In this document: positions 33,283-41,632 of the stretch, one piece after another
How the letters are laid out: each line of letters begins with the position of its first letter
How positions within the stretch are numbered: the first letter of the stretch is position 1
Source of the DNA: Streptomyces panaciradicis
GTDB taxonomy: Bacteria; Actinomycetota; Actinomycetes; Streptomycetales; Streptomycetaceae
Reading direction: 5' to 3'
NCBI RefSeq assembly: GCF_023516615.1
Contig: NZ_JAMGBF010000063.1
Span: forward strand, 1 to 64,000
DNA length: 64,000 bases
Translations under genes and position numbers: made by a program
Notes under the pieces: model-generated
Database searches by the model: none
What the model saw: only the letters and a program-made list of their open reading frames with translations
Told to the model about the DNA's origin: nothing

Positions 33283-35259
33283 TCATTCGGCTTCCGCCTG
33301 CTTCGCCACCGCGTCGATCGCCGCCAGCGACCTGCGGACCTGGTTGCGGTCCGTGGTGTACCAGAAGTCCGGCAGCGAAGCCTTCAGATAACTGCCGTAC
33401 CGCGCGGTGGCCAGCCGCTGGTCCAGTACGGCGACCACGCCGCGGTCACCCGACGCCCGTACGAGGCGGCCGGCGCCCTGGGCCATGAGCAGTGCGGCGT
33501 GGGTGGCGGCGACCGCCATGAAGCCGTTGCCCCCCGCGTCCTCCACCGCCTTCTGCCGGGCGCTCATCAACGGGTCGTCGGGACGCGGGAACGGGATCTT
33601 GTCCATGACGACCAGCTGACAGCTGGGGCCGGGGACGTCGACGCCCTGCCAGAGGGACAGCGTGCCGAAGAGGCAGGTCTGCGGGTCGGCCGCGAAGTTC
33701 TTGATCAGCTCGCCCAGCGTCTCCTCCCCCTGGAGGAGGATCGGGAACTCCGGGATCCGGGACCGCAGTTCCTCGGCCGCGAGCTGCGCGCCCCGCATCG
33801 ACGAGAACAGCCCCAGCGTGCGGCCGCCGGCCGCCTGGATCAGCTCCGTCAGCTCGTCCAGCATGTCCGCGCGGTCACCGTCGCGCGCGGGGCGCGAGAG
33901 GTGCTTGGCGACATAGAGGATGCCCTGCTTCGGGTAGTCGAAGGGGGAACCGACGTCGACGCCCTTCCACTGCGGAAGGTCCTCCCCCTCGGTGCCCTCC
34001 GGGGCGAGCCCCAGCGAGGCACCCACGCCGTTGAAGTCGCCGCCCAGCTTCAGCGTCGCGGAGGTCAGCACGACCGAGCGGTCCGCGAAGAGCTTCTCGC
34101 GCAGCAGACCCGAGACGGACATGGGGGCCACGCGCAGGGAGGCGCCGAAGCGGTCGTGGCGTTCGTACCAGACGACGTCCCACTCCGAGCCGTTCGTGAT
34201 CCGCTCCGCCACGTCGTGCACCGACTCCACCGACGCCAGTGCCTGCTTGCGCACCGCGTCCTCGTCCTGCACCGACTTGTCGCGCGTCGCGCCGATCGCG
34301 GAGATCACCGTACGGCAGGCGTCGCGCAGCGCCATGAGGGCGTAGCCGAGGTCCTCGGGGATCTCCTCCAGGCGGCCCGGCAGGGCCAGCTCCATCAGCC
34401 GCTCGAAGCCCTCCGAGGCGGTCTGGAGCTGATCGGCGGCCTTCTCGTTGACCAGCTTGGCGGCACGGCGCACCGCGCGGTTGACCTGTCCGGGGGTGAG
34501 CTCGCCGGTGGCGACGCCCGTGACCCGGGAGACCAGTTCGTGCGCCTCGTCGACGATCAGGACCTCGTGCTGCGGCAGCACCGGGGCGCCCTCGATCGCG
34601 TCGATCGCGAGCAGCGCGTGGTTGGTGACGACGACCTCGGCGAGCTTGGCGCGCTCGCGGGCCATCTCGGCGAAGCACTCGGCGCCGTACGCGCACTTCG
34701 TGGCGCCCAGGCACTCGCGGGAGGAGACGGACACCTGGGCCCAGGCCCGGTCCGAGACGCCCGGGGTGAGGTCGTCGCGGTCACCCGACTCGGTCTCGTC
34801 GGCCCAGTCGCGCATCCGCAGCAGGTCCTGGCCCAGCTTGCTGGTGGGCGCGGCGGCCTCGAACTGGTCGAAGAGCCCTTCCTCCTCGTCCTGCGGGACG
34901 CCCTCGTGCAGGCGGTGCAGGCACAGGTAGTTCGACCGGCCCTTGAGCATCGCGAACTCCGGGCGGCGGCGCAGCAGGGGGTGCAGCGCGTCCACCGTGC
35001 GCGGCAGGTCCCGCTCCACCAGCTGGCGTTGCAGGGCGAGCGTGGCCGTCGCCACGACGACGCGCTCCCCGTGCGCGAGCGCGGGCACCAGGTAGCCCAG
35101 CGACTTACCCGTGCCGGTGCCGGCCTGGACCAGCAGATGGGAACCGTCGTCGATCGCCTCCGCGACGGCTTCGGCCATGGTCACCTGGCCGGGGCGCTCC
35201 GTACCGCCGACGGCAGTGACGGCAGCATGCAGGAGTTCGGGGAGTGAGGGCTTCGTCAT
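33283..35259 (-). CDS. DinG/XPD-like ATP-dependent DNA helicase
   Basis: 658 residues from ATG 35259. Superfamily 2 motifs: Walker A LLVQAGTGTGKSLGYLVPAL (near residue 50), TNHALL, DEAH in VLIVDEAHELVSRV, SATLKLGG, and a C-terminal QGAGRLVRASGDRGVVAVLD. Between motifs Ia and II are four Cys (YLCLHRL, RECLGATKCAYGAEC) that fit an XPD-type Fe-S cluster. Such 5'-3' helicases act in repair and replication-transcription conflicts. It is convergent with lexA, but no SOS box was found at its own start. Confidence 0.93.
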   Translation of the reverse strand: MTKPSLPELLHAAVTAVGGTERPGQVTMAEAVAEAIDDGSHLLVQAGTGTGKSLGYLVPALAHGERVVVATATLALQRQLVERDLPRTVDALHPLLRRRPEFAMLKGRSNYLCLHRLHEGVPQDEEEGLFDQFEAAAPTSKLGQDLLRMRDWADETESGDRDDLTPGVSDRAWAQVSVSSRECLGATKCAYGAECFAEMARERAKLAEVVVTNHALLAIDAIEGAPVLPQHEVLIVDEAHELVSRVTGVATGELTPGQVNRAVRRAAKLVNEKAADQLQTASEGFERLMELALPGRLEEIPEDLGYALMALRDACRTVISAIGATRDKSVQDEDAVRKQALASVESVHDVAERITNGSEWDVVWYERHDRFGASLRVAPMSVSGLLREKLFADRSVVLTSATLKLGGDFNGVGASLGLAPEGTEGEDLPQWKGVDVGSPFDYPKQGILYVAKHLSRPARDGDRADMLDELTELIQAAGGRTLGLFSSMRGAQLAAEELRSRIPEFPILLQGEETLGELIKNFAADPQTCLFGTLSLWQGVDVPGPSCQLVVMDKIPFPRPDDPLMSARQKAVEDAGGNGFMAVAATHAALLMAQGAGRLVRASGDRGVVAVLDQRLATARYGSYLKASLPDFWYTTDRNQVRRSLAAIDAVAKQAEAE

Positions 35260-35472
35260 AGCGCGACCACCCTACGACCCGGCACTGACAAACGGGTGAT
35301 CACGGCGGGGACAAGGGGCGGGATCAAGACCGGAAGCCTCCCGTCGCGGTTTCGCATCGGATCGGGCCGGATCGGCGCCGCTCGGTCCGGACCGCTTCGG
35401 ACCGCTCCGGATCGGTTGGGCCGGTCGATCGGGGCGGCGATGCGCCAAAAGCGATCAGTTCGCAGCCCCGTG

Positions 35473-36438
35473 TCACAGCAGATCGCGCAGGGAGCGGTCC
35501 CGGACCATCAGGGCGGCCCGTTTGTCGGGCAGGTCGATCTCGGCGGAGAACCGGAACCCGGCGGTCAGGAAGGCGGCGACGGACGGGGTGTTGCGCAGGG
35601 CGGGTTCCGCGACGACCCGTGCGCACGCGGGCCGCCTGTCCAGGGCGAGGTCGGCCACGGCCCGAAGCAGCGCGCTGCCGAGGCCTCGCCCCCGGTCGGC
35701 GACCTCGCCGACGAGCAGATGGATCCCGGTGTCGTGCGGCCGCGCGGGATAGTGCCGGGCCAGTGGATCGAGGTCCGCCCGGTAGATCTCCCAGTAGCTC
35801 ATCGGGGTGCCGTCCAGGACGCCGACGCACGGCACGCTGCGTCCGTCGCCGTCGAGCTGGGCCCGCAGGTGCGCGCCGGTCACGCTCTGGGCGCCGGCGA
35901 GGTCCCAGAATTCGGCGACGGCGGGGTCGTTCATCCAGCGGCTGATCAGCGGCAGGTCCCGTTCGACGACCACCGGGACGAGATGGAAGGTACCGACGGG
36001 GGTGCCGACGGGTCCCCACTCGGCGACCCCGTCGAGAAGGCCGTGATCGATCGTGGCGGCGGAGAGGCGCGGAGCCGCGGCACCGTTCGACCTCGGCTTC
36101 GGCCCCGGATCCAGCCCCGGATCCGGCCCCAGCTCCAGCCCCAGCGCCAGCCCCGGCTCCTCGTCCGGGCCGGCCTGCTCCGCGAGGAGGGCGAGCAGCT
36201 CGTCGGGCAGGCGCAGGTCCAGCGTGTCCTCGCAGTCCGTGGCCGCCGTGTCCGCGGCCTCGCGGTCCGGGGCCACCGGCCGGGCCACCGGCTCGGGAGT
36301 CGTGAGCTCCGGGATCGCGGGCTCCGGAGTCATGGGCTCCGGGGCCGTGTCGATACCGCTGTCGGCCGGGCAGGTATCGGCGATCTCGCCTCTGTCGGCG
36401 GCGGGGGCTGCGTGGGCGCTGGCGTCGGTGGGAGGCAC
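35473..36438 (-). CDS. GNAT acetyltransferase of NIS siderophore operon (IucB/MbtK-like)
   Basis: 321 residues from GTG 36438 with AGGAG seven bases upstream, 13 bases after the iucA-like stop. The first ~130 residues are acidic and Pro-rich. The GNAT fold follows (FHLVPVVVERDLPLISRWMNDPAVAEFWDLAG, IHLLVGEVADRGRGLGSALLRAVADLAL for acetyl-CoA binding, then NTPSVAAFLTAGFRFSAEIDLPDKRAALMVRDR). This C-terminal pattern matches siderophore acyltransferases that acylate a hydroxylated lysine or diamine. It probably acts with the two upstream genes; the acceptor is unknown. Confidence 0.85.
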   Translation of the reverse strand: MPPTDASAHAAPAADRGEIADTCPADSGIDTAPEPMTPEPAIPELTTPEPVARPVAPDREAADTAATDCEDTLDLRLPDELLALLAEQAGPDEEPGLALGLELGPDPGLDPGPKPRSNGAAAPRLSAATIDHGLLDGVAEWGPVGTPVGTFHLVPVVVERDLPLISRWMNDPAVAEFWDLAGAQSVTGAHLRAQLDGDGRSVPCVGVLDGTPMSYWEIYRADLDPLARHYPARPHDTGIHLLVGEVADRGRGLGSALLRAVADLALDRRPACARVVAEPALRNTPSVAAFLTAGFRFSAEIDLPDKRAALMVRDRSLRDLL

Positions 36439-36451
36439 CGCGACGCTCCTC

Positions 36452-38449
36452 TCAGAAGGCGGGGTGGGTCATGTTCCTCGGGGACGACGGGTGGAGGGGG
36501 TTGGCGAAGGTGACGTACACGGACTGCGTGTCGACCGGGCCGACGAGTTCGTCCAGGCCGTGCAGCCGGGTCAGCAGGTTGGCCTTGCAGCGCAGGACGG
36601 GCGAGTCCAGCAGGCGGGCCGGCAGCGGGGTGCGCAACCGGTCGGGGCCGGAGGCGAGGTCACCGAGGAAGCGGCGGAAGGCCGCGAGCAGCAGCCGCTC
36701 GTCGGCCAGGCGCTGGGAGCCCAGGGCGCCGATGAGGCCGAAGACGTTGTTGATCGCCAGGTAGTAGGCGAAGCGCTCGTCGGTGACCTCGTCGGAGACG
36801 AAGGTGTCGCTGTGTGTCCCGATGCCGGGCAGCCGGGCGTCGAGTTCGGCGCGGCGGGATGCGCGGAAGTAGTAGCCCTGGTTGTCGCGGTAGCGGCCGC
36901 CCGTGGGCCAGCCGTCCGCGTCCAGCAGGAGCAGCGTGTTCTGCTGGTGCGCCTCCAGGGCGATCCCGGCCTCCGCGTCCAGCCACAGCACGGGACGGAC
37001 GACCTGTTCCAGGTAACGCAGGAACCACTCGGCGGCGACGGCACCGCACGGGCGGCCCGTCCTGCCCGCGAGGCGGGTGATCAGCAGATCCAGCCGGGAC
37101 CGCAGGGACGGATGGTCCGCCGGGTCGCCCGGCCGGCCGTACGGGCGGGGGGACACGAGTCCGGCGACGCAGGCAACGTCGTCCGCGGGGGTGAACGGGT
37201 TGTGCCGGATCACCACGTCGAGACCCGTCACCGGGTCGCCGTCCGGCCCGTCGACGGCGAGCCAGGCGGGGTCGCGGACGATGTCGAAGCCGGGGTGCGC
37301 GGCCCGCCACCGCCGGGCGAGGCCGGTGCGCAGCAGGCGGTGGACCTCGACGCCGCGGTGCAGTTCCTTGCGGAGGTTCTCGCGGCGGGAGTTGGTGATC
37401 TGCAGGCCCAGGGACAGCTTGAGCATGGCGGGCGCGCCGCTTCTGTGGACCGTGCGCACGGAGGAGGTGGGGCACCAGGCGGCGCCGTGGGCGCCGAGGT
37501 CGCGGAGCAGCCCGGCGTCGAACAGGGCCGCGGTCTCCGGCCGTTGCCGGACCGCACGGGCCTGCCAGGGGTGCAGCGGAAGCGCGGCGAAGCCGTCCGG
37601 CAGCGGCAACTCGGCTGCGGCGAGGCGGGCGGTGAGCACCGGAGCGGGCACGGGACGGCCGCGCTCGGTCCAGGCCGAGTCCGTGGCCAGCAGGGCGGGG
37701 GCGACCGCCAGCCAGTGCAGGGGGAAACGGCCGCGCGACTCCGGTGAGTACCGGCCGGCCTCGGCCTCGGAGAGACCTTCACGGCTCTTCGGGGTGGGGT
37801 GGAACGGGTGCCCGAGGAGCAGTGCCTGCTCTGCCGCGAGGAAGAGGTCGGGGCCGTCGGCGGGGTCGTCCCTGCGCTCCCGGACGAAGACGGTGGTGCG
37901 GCGGACGGAGTCGGCGACTCGGGCGACGAGATCGCACCCGGCGGCTGCCGACGCGGTCGGAGGCGCGGCCCCGGCGCCATCAAGGGCGGTCTCCCTGGCG
38001 AGGAGCGCGGCGACCGTGACGGCGTCGGCGGGCGGGACCCGGTCGGGGGCTCCGGCGAAGCGCGGGAGGCCGAAGCGATGCCATCCCGTCGGGGACCGGT
38101 GCCGGACCGGTACCCGCAACTCCGTGCCGCTGGCGGGCAGCGGCAGGCGCAGGACGCCGCCGTCCGGAACCGTCACGCCGGTCTCGCGCACCCAGCAGCG
38201 CAGCAGGCTCTCGACAGCCGCGGCGTCGGCCACGACCGAGGGGTCGCCGTGCTCCAGCGGGTCGTGATCGACTCCGGCCCCCTCCAGCGCGTCCACGGAA
38301 TAGGCGCCTCCCGGGCCCCCCGCCTCCTCTGGCGGCCTGCCGTCGGCGGCCGGGGTCCGCTGTTCGGGGACTCGTTCGGTCGTCGGGTCGTCGGCGGGGG
38401 CCGGGCCGGGGGTGTGGGTGCCCGTGCCGGATACGGGGGTGGTGTTCAC
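36452..38449 (-). CDS. IucA/IucC-family NIS siderophore synthetase
   Basis: 665 residues from GTG 38449. After a disordered ~50-residue start, NIS synthetase motifs appear in order: LLLGHPFHPTPKSREG, LPLHPWQ, CPTSSVRTVHR (ATP contact), KLSLGLQITNSRRENLRKEL, GIALEAHQQNTLLLLD, and a C-terminal FerriC-type region (LTRLHGLDELVGPVDTQSVYVTFANPLHP). These enzymes adenylate a carboxylate such as citrate or succinate and join it to an amine or hydroxylamine. The subtype (A, B or C) cannot be fixed by eye. It is the middle gene of a three-gene operon. Confidence 0.93.
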   Translation of the reverse strand: MNTTPVSGTGTHTPGPAPADDPTTERVPEQRTPAADGRPPEEAGGPGGAYSVDALEGAGVDHDPLEHGDPSVVADAAAVESLLRCWVRETGVTVPDGGVLRLPLPASGTELRVPVRHRSPTGWHRFGLPRFAGAPDRVPPADAVTVAALLARETALDGAGAAPPTASAAAGCDLVARVADSVRRTTVFVRERRDDPADGPDLFLAAEQALLLGHPFHPTPKSREGLSEAEAGRYSPESRGRFPLHWLAVAPALLATDSAWTERGRPVPAPVLTARLAAAELPLPDGFAALPLHPWQARAVRQRPETAALFDAGLLRDLGAHGAAWCPTSSVRTVHRSGAPAMLKLSLGLQITNSRRENLRKELHRGVEVHRLLRTGLARRWRAAHPGFDIVRDPAWLAVDGPDGDPVTGLDVVIRHNPFTPADDVACVAGLVSPRPYGRPGDPADHPSLRSRLDLLITRLAGRTGRPCGAVAAEWFLRYLEQVVRPVLWLDAEAGIALEAHQQNTLLLLDADGWPTGGRYRDNQGYYFRASRRAELDARLPGIGTHSDTFVSDEVTDERFAYYLAINNVFGLIGALGSQRLADERLLLAAFRRFLGDLASGPDRLRTPLPARLLDSPVLRCKANLLTRLHGLDELVGPVDTQSVYVTFANPLHPSSPRNMTHPAF

Positions 38450-38512
38450 GTGGTCCTCTTCGGTGGTTCTGGCCCGCGCGGTGACGAGCCGGGTGCTGCC
38501 GCCCTGCCTGCC

Positions 38513-40024
38513 TCATCGGCCTGGTGGTACGAAGTCGCGTCGGTGGGCGCGGTTCACCGCCTGCACCGCGTCGCCGAGCCGGTCGAGGACGGCGGCCGCC
38601 TGTTCGTCGCTGATCGTCAGCGGCGGCAGCAGGCGTACGGCGTTCCGGTGCCGGCCGCCCAGGCCGACGATCAGGCCGCGCCGCAGGCACGCGCGCCGTA
38701 CGGAGTCCGCCAGTTCGGAGGCGGGCGGCGGTGTGCCCGGCGGACGCGAGCCCGCGTCCGCCGAGGGGACCGGCCCCGCCGCTTCCGGGTCCGCGAACTC
38801 CACGCCGATCATCAGGCCCCGCCCCCGCACGTCCCGGACGCACGCGACGTCCCGTGCGAGATCGCGAAGCCGGTCGAGCATGCGGGCACCGAGGGTGGCC
38901 GCGCGGGGGGCGAGGGCGTTCTCGCGGACGTGGGCGAGGGTGGCCGTCCCGGCGGCCAGGGCGAGTTGGTTGCCGTGGAAGGTGCCGTGGTCGGTGCCGG
39001 GTCCCCCGGCGTTGAGGTCGTCGCGGTGGACCACCACGGACAGCGGGAGGCTGCCGCCGACGGCCTTGGAGAGCACCATCACGTCCGGAGTGATGCCGCT
39101 GTGCTCCACCGCCCAGAGGGTCCCCGTGCGGCCCACGCCCGTCTGGGTCTCGTCCGCGATCAGCGGGACGGATCGGGCGGCGGTGAGCCGGCGCACGCGC
39201 CGCGTCCAGGCGTCGCAGATCGGAGCGACGCCGTCGGCACCCCCGACGGGATCGAGGATCACCCCGGCCGGCCGTGGCGTACCCGGCTCGGGGCCGTCGA
39301 GGGCGGACTCGGCTCCGGGGGCGGCGAGTTCGGCGTTACGCCAGACTCCTTCGGCTCCTGCCGGGTCCTCGGCGGACGTGTCGTCGTGGGAACCGGTCAG
39401 GTGCAGCACCGCGGTACGGCCGGTCGCGGCGCGCACGAGCCGCAGCGCGGCCTCCATCGCGTCCGTCTCGCCGGGCCCGCAGAAGCGCACGCGCGCGTGG
39501 CCGGCGAATTCCGGCGGCAGGGTACGGAAGAGTTCGGCGACGAAGGCGTCCCGCACCGGTGTCGCGAGGTCGGGTGCGTGCAACGGCGCGCCGGAGTCCA
39601 GGACTTTGCGGATCGCCTCCAGCACCACGGGGTGGTTGTGCCCCAGGGCGAGCGCTCCCGCGCCGGAGAGGCAGTCCAGGTAACGGCGGCCGTCGGCCCC
39701 CTCGATGGTCAGCCCCCGGGCGCGGACGGGCACGATCGGCAGGGCCCGCGCATAGGTGCGCGCGGCCGGCTCGCGCGCCGGCTGCCGCCTCAAAAAGCCC
39801 AGGCGCACCGGGCGCTCAGGGTGCTCCGGGCCCTCGGCGTGCTCCGGGCCCTCGGGGTGCTCCGAACGCTCCGGGCCCACTGGATACGTCGGCTGCGCCG
39901 GATACACCGGATACACCGGATACGCGGAGTGCGCCGTCCGGAGCGGCACCGGCGTCCTCCCGGCGGCCGTCCGGCCCCCGGTCGCGCCCTCCGACGCACT
40001 CCCCTCGCACGCAGACTCGGCCAC
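38513..40024 (-). CDS. PLP-dependent class III aminotransferase, diaminobutyrate type
   Basis: 503 residues from GTG 40024 with AAGGACAG upstream. Residues 1-85 are low complexity, with Tyr-Pro-Val and Glu-His-Pro-Glu-Gly repeats encoded by short DNA repeats. The enzyme part has FLRRQPAREPAARTYARALP, YLDCLSGAGALALGHNHP, IADETQTGVGRTG, and the PLP Lys in VLSKAVGGSLPL. It resembles the 2,4-diaminobutyrate transaminases of siderophore clusters such as RhbA. The usual YHG-x-T motif is replaced by TGSHDDTS. It heads the operon with the synthetase and GNAT genes. Likely role: making a diamine building block from aspartate semialdehyde. Confidence 0.88.
   Translation of the reverse strand: MAESACEGSASEGATGGRTAAGRTPVPLRTAHSAYPVYPVYPAQPTYPVGPERSEHPEGPEHAEGPEHPERPVRLGFLRRQPAREPAARTYARALPIVPVRARGLTIEGADGRRYLDCLSGAGALALGHNHPVVLEAIRKVLDSGAPLHAPDLATPVRDAFVAELFRTLPPEFAGHARVRFCGPGETDAMEAALRLVRAATGRTAVLHLTGSHDDTSAEDPAGAEGVWRNAELAAPGAESALDGPEPGTPRPAGVILDPVGGADGVAPICDAWTRRVRRLTAARSVPLIADETQTGVGRTGTLWAVEHSGITPDVMVLSKAVGGSLPLSVVVHRDDLNAGGPGTDHGTFHGNQLALAAGTATLAHVRENALAPRAATLGARMLDRLRDLARDVACVRDVRGRGLMIGVEFADPEAAGPVPSADAGSRPPGTPPPASELADSVRRACLRRGLIVGLGGRHRNAVRLLPPLTISDEQAAAVLDRLGDAVQAVNRAHRRDFVPPGR
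39826..39926 (-). repeat. Short in-frame repeats encoding the aminotransferase N-terminus
   Basis: Copies of CTCCGGGCCCTCGG and a 9-bp GGATACACC unit (two exact copies plus variants at 39900-39920) encode the Glu-Pro and Tyr-Pro runs. Confidence 0.75.
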
Positions 40025-40313
40025 GACTCGCTGTCCTTCCGCCGCACAGGCACAGGGGACCGCCCATGAACAGCAGGACCCCCACCGCTACAACCCCCGG
40101 TCGCGCTACGGGTTACGGGTCGGTCCAAGATCCTTACCGTGACGGAACCGTTGCCGTACCGTCGGAAGTCCCCCACAGCGAGCGCATAGTGTGTGGTGCC
40201 GTTCCAAGGCACACGCCGAAGCAGCCCACGGGTACACGCCGGACCAGTCCAAGGCGCGTCTCCGGTAGGGCGGTTCGGCACCCGTTCGTTCTTCTCAGGG
40301 GGAGTCTCCGACC

Positions 40314-41546
40314 ATGCGATCCATACGGCCGTCGTTCCGCATCCGGCGAGACGGGGGTGCGCGTCGCGGAACCTCCCGCGTTCTCACCGCTGTCGCCGTC
40401 ACCTCGGCGCTGGCGCTCACCGCGACCGCCTGCGACTCCGGTGGCGACAAGGCCGACGGCCGGGCCTCGGCCTCCGCGACCTACACGGGGAGCGGCGGCG
40501 ACGGCAAGATCAAGATCCCGGACGACCTCAGGAACAGGCTCAAAGAGCACGGGATCGACATCGACAAGTGGAAGCACGGCGAATGGAAGAACTGGAACAA
40601 GGACGACTGGCTGCGCGAGGCCGACGAGTTCATCAACCCGATCATCAAGGGCCTGTGGAACGCGAACCGGATGCGTCGCGCCGACGACCCGCAGAAGAAC
40701 GTCGACAGCAACGACCTCTCCGGTGACCAGGGCGTGACCGACCCGACGCCCGCGCCGGTGACCGCGAGGGCCGTGGCGCCCAGGTACCACGCGAACGCGG
40801 CGACCGCCGGCAAGGTGTTCTTCGACTCCCCCGAGGGCACGATGGTCTGCTCGGCGACGGTGGTCGAGGACCCGGCCCACCCGGGCAAGTCCAACATGAT
40901 CTGGACGGCCGGTCACTGCGTGCACGCGGGCAAGAAGGGCGGCTGGTACCGCAACATCGCCTTCGTGCCGTCGTACAACGACTCGGGCCGGACGGCCGCC
41001 CAGCTGCGGGGCGCCACCCGGGACGAGGTCGCCCCCTACGGCGTGTGGTGGGCGGACTGGGTCAAGACCTCCCAGCAGTGGATCGAGCAGGGCGGCGAGA
41101 CGGGCGGTGACGGCGCCTCGTACGACTACGCCGTGCTCCATGTGACCCCGGAGAAGGGCGGCAACGGCAAGTCGCTGGAGGAGACGGTCGGTTCGGCGCT
41201 GCCGGTCGACTTCAACGCCCCGGCCGTGCCGAAGGTCTCCGGCATCACCGCGACCGGTTACCCGGCCGCCGCGCCCTACGACGGCCAACTGCTGTACCAG
41301 TGCACGGACAAGCCGGGCCGGCTGTCGCTCAACGCCACGGACCCGACGATGTACCGCATCGGCTGCACCATGACCGGCGGCTCCTCCGGCGGCGGCTGGG
41401 TGGAGACGGGCTCGGACGGCAAGCCGACGCTGGTCTCCAACACCTCGATCGGCCCGGTGAGTTCGGGCTGGCTGGCCGGTCCGCGGCTGGGCGACGTCGC
41501 CAAGGGCGTCTACGACTCGGTGAGCAAGAAGTTCGCCGGTCGGTGA
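40314..41546 (+). CDS. Exported trypsin-like serine protease, probable lipoprotein
   Basis: 410 residues from ATG 40314, preceded by GGGGGAG. The signal peptide ends in LALTATACDSGGD; the Cys fits a relaxed lipobox, so lipid anchoring is likely. A charged spacer (IDIDKWKHGEWKNWNKDDW) comes first. The protease part has IWTAGHCVHAG (His), GASYDYAVLHVT (Asp) and CTMTGGSSGGGWV (Ser). Four Cys suggest two disulphides. It resembles the Streptomyces V8/trypsin-like surface proteases. It is divergent from the siderophore operon and ends at a strong terminator. Confidence 0.9.
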   Translation: MRSIRPSFRIRRDGGARRGTSRVLTAVAVTSALALTATACDSGGDKADGRASASATYTGSGGDGKIKIPDDLRNRLKEHGIDIDKWKHGEWKNWNKDDWLREADEFINPIIKGLWNANRMRRADDPQKNVDSNDLSGDQGVTDPTPAPVTARAVAPRYHANAATAGKVFFDSPEGTMVCSATVVEDPAHPGKSNMIWTAGHCVHAGKKGGWYRNIAFVPSYNDSGRTAAQLRGATRDEVAPYGVWWADWVKTSQQWIEQGGETGGDGASYDYAVLHVTPEKGGNGKSLEETVGSALPVDFNAPAVPKVSGITATGYPAAAPYDGQLLYQCTDKPGRLSLNATDPTMYRIGCTMTGGSSGGGWVETGSDGKPTLVSNTSIGPVSSGWLAGPRLGDVAKGVYDSVSKKFAGR

Positions 41547-41574
41547 GACAGGACCGACCCTGACACCGGAACGC

Positions 41575-41610
41575 CGAAGGCCCGCCCCCTGTGCGGGGGG
41601 CGGGCCTTCG
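41575..41610. terminator. Bidirectional terminator protease / hflX
   Basis: CGAAGGCCCGCCCCC (41575-41589) pairs with GGGGGCGGGCCTTCG (41596-41610) around a 6-base loop. Confidence 0.9.
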
Positions 41611-41632
41611 GGCTTCGGGCTCGGGCCGGATG

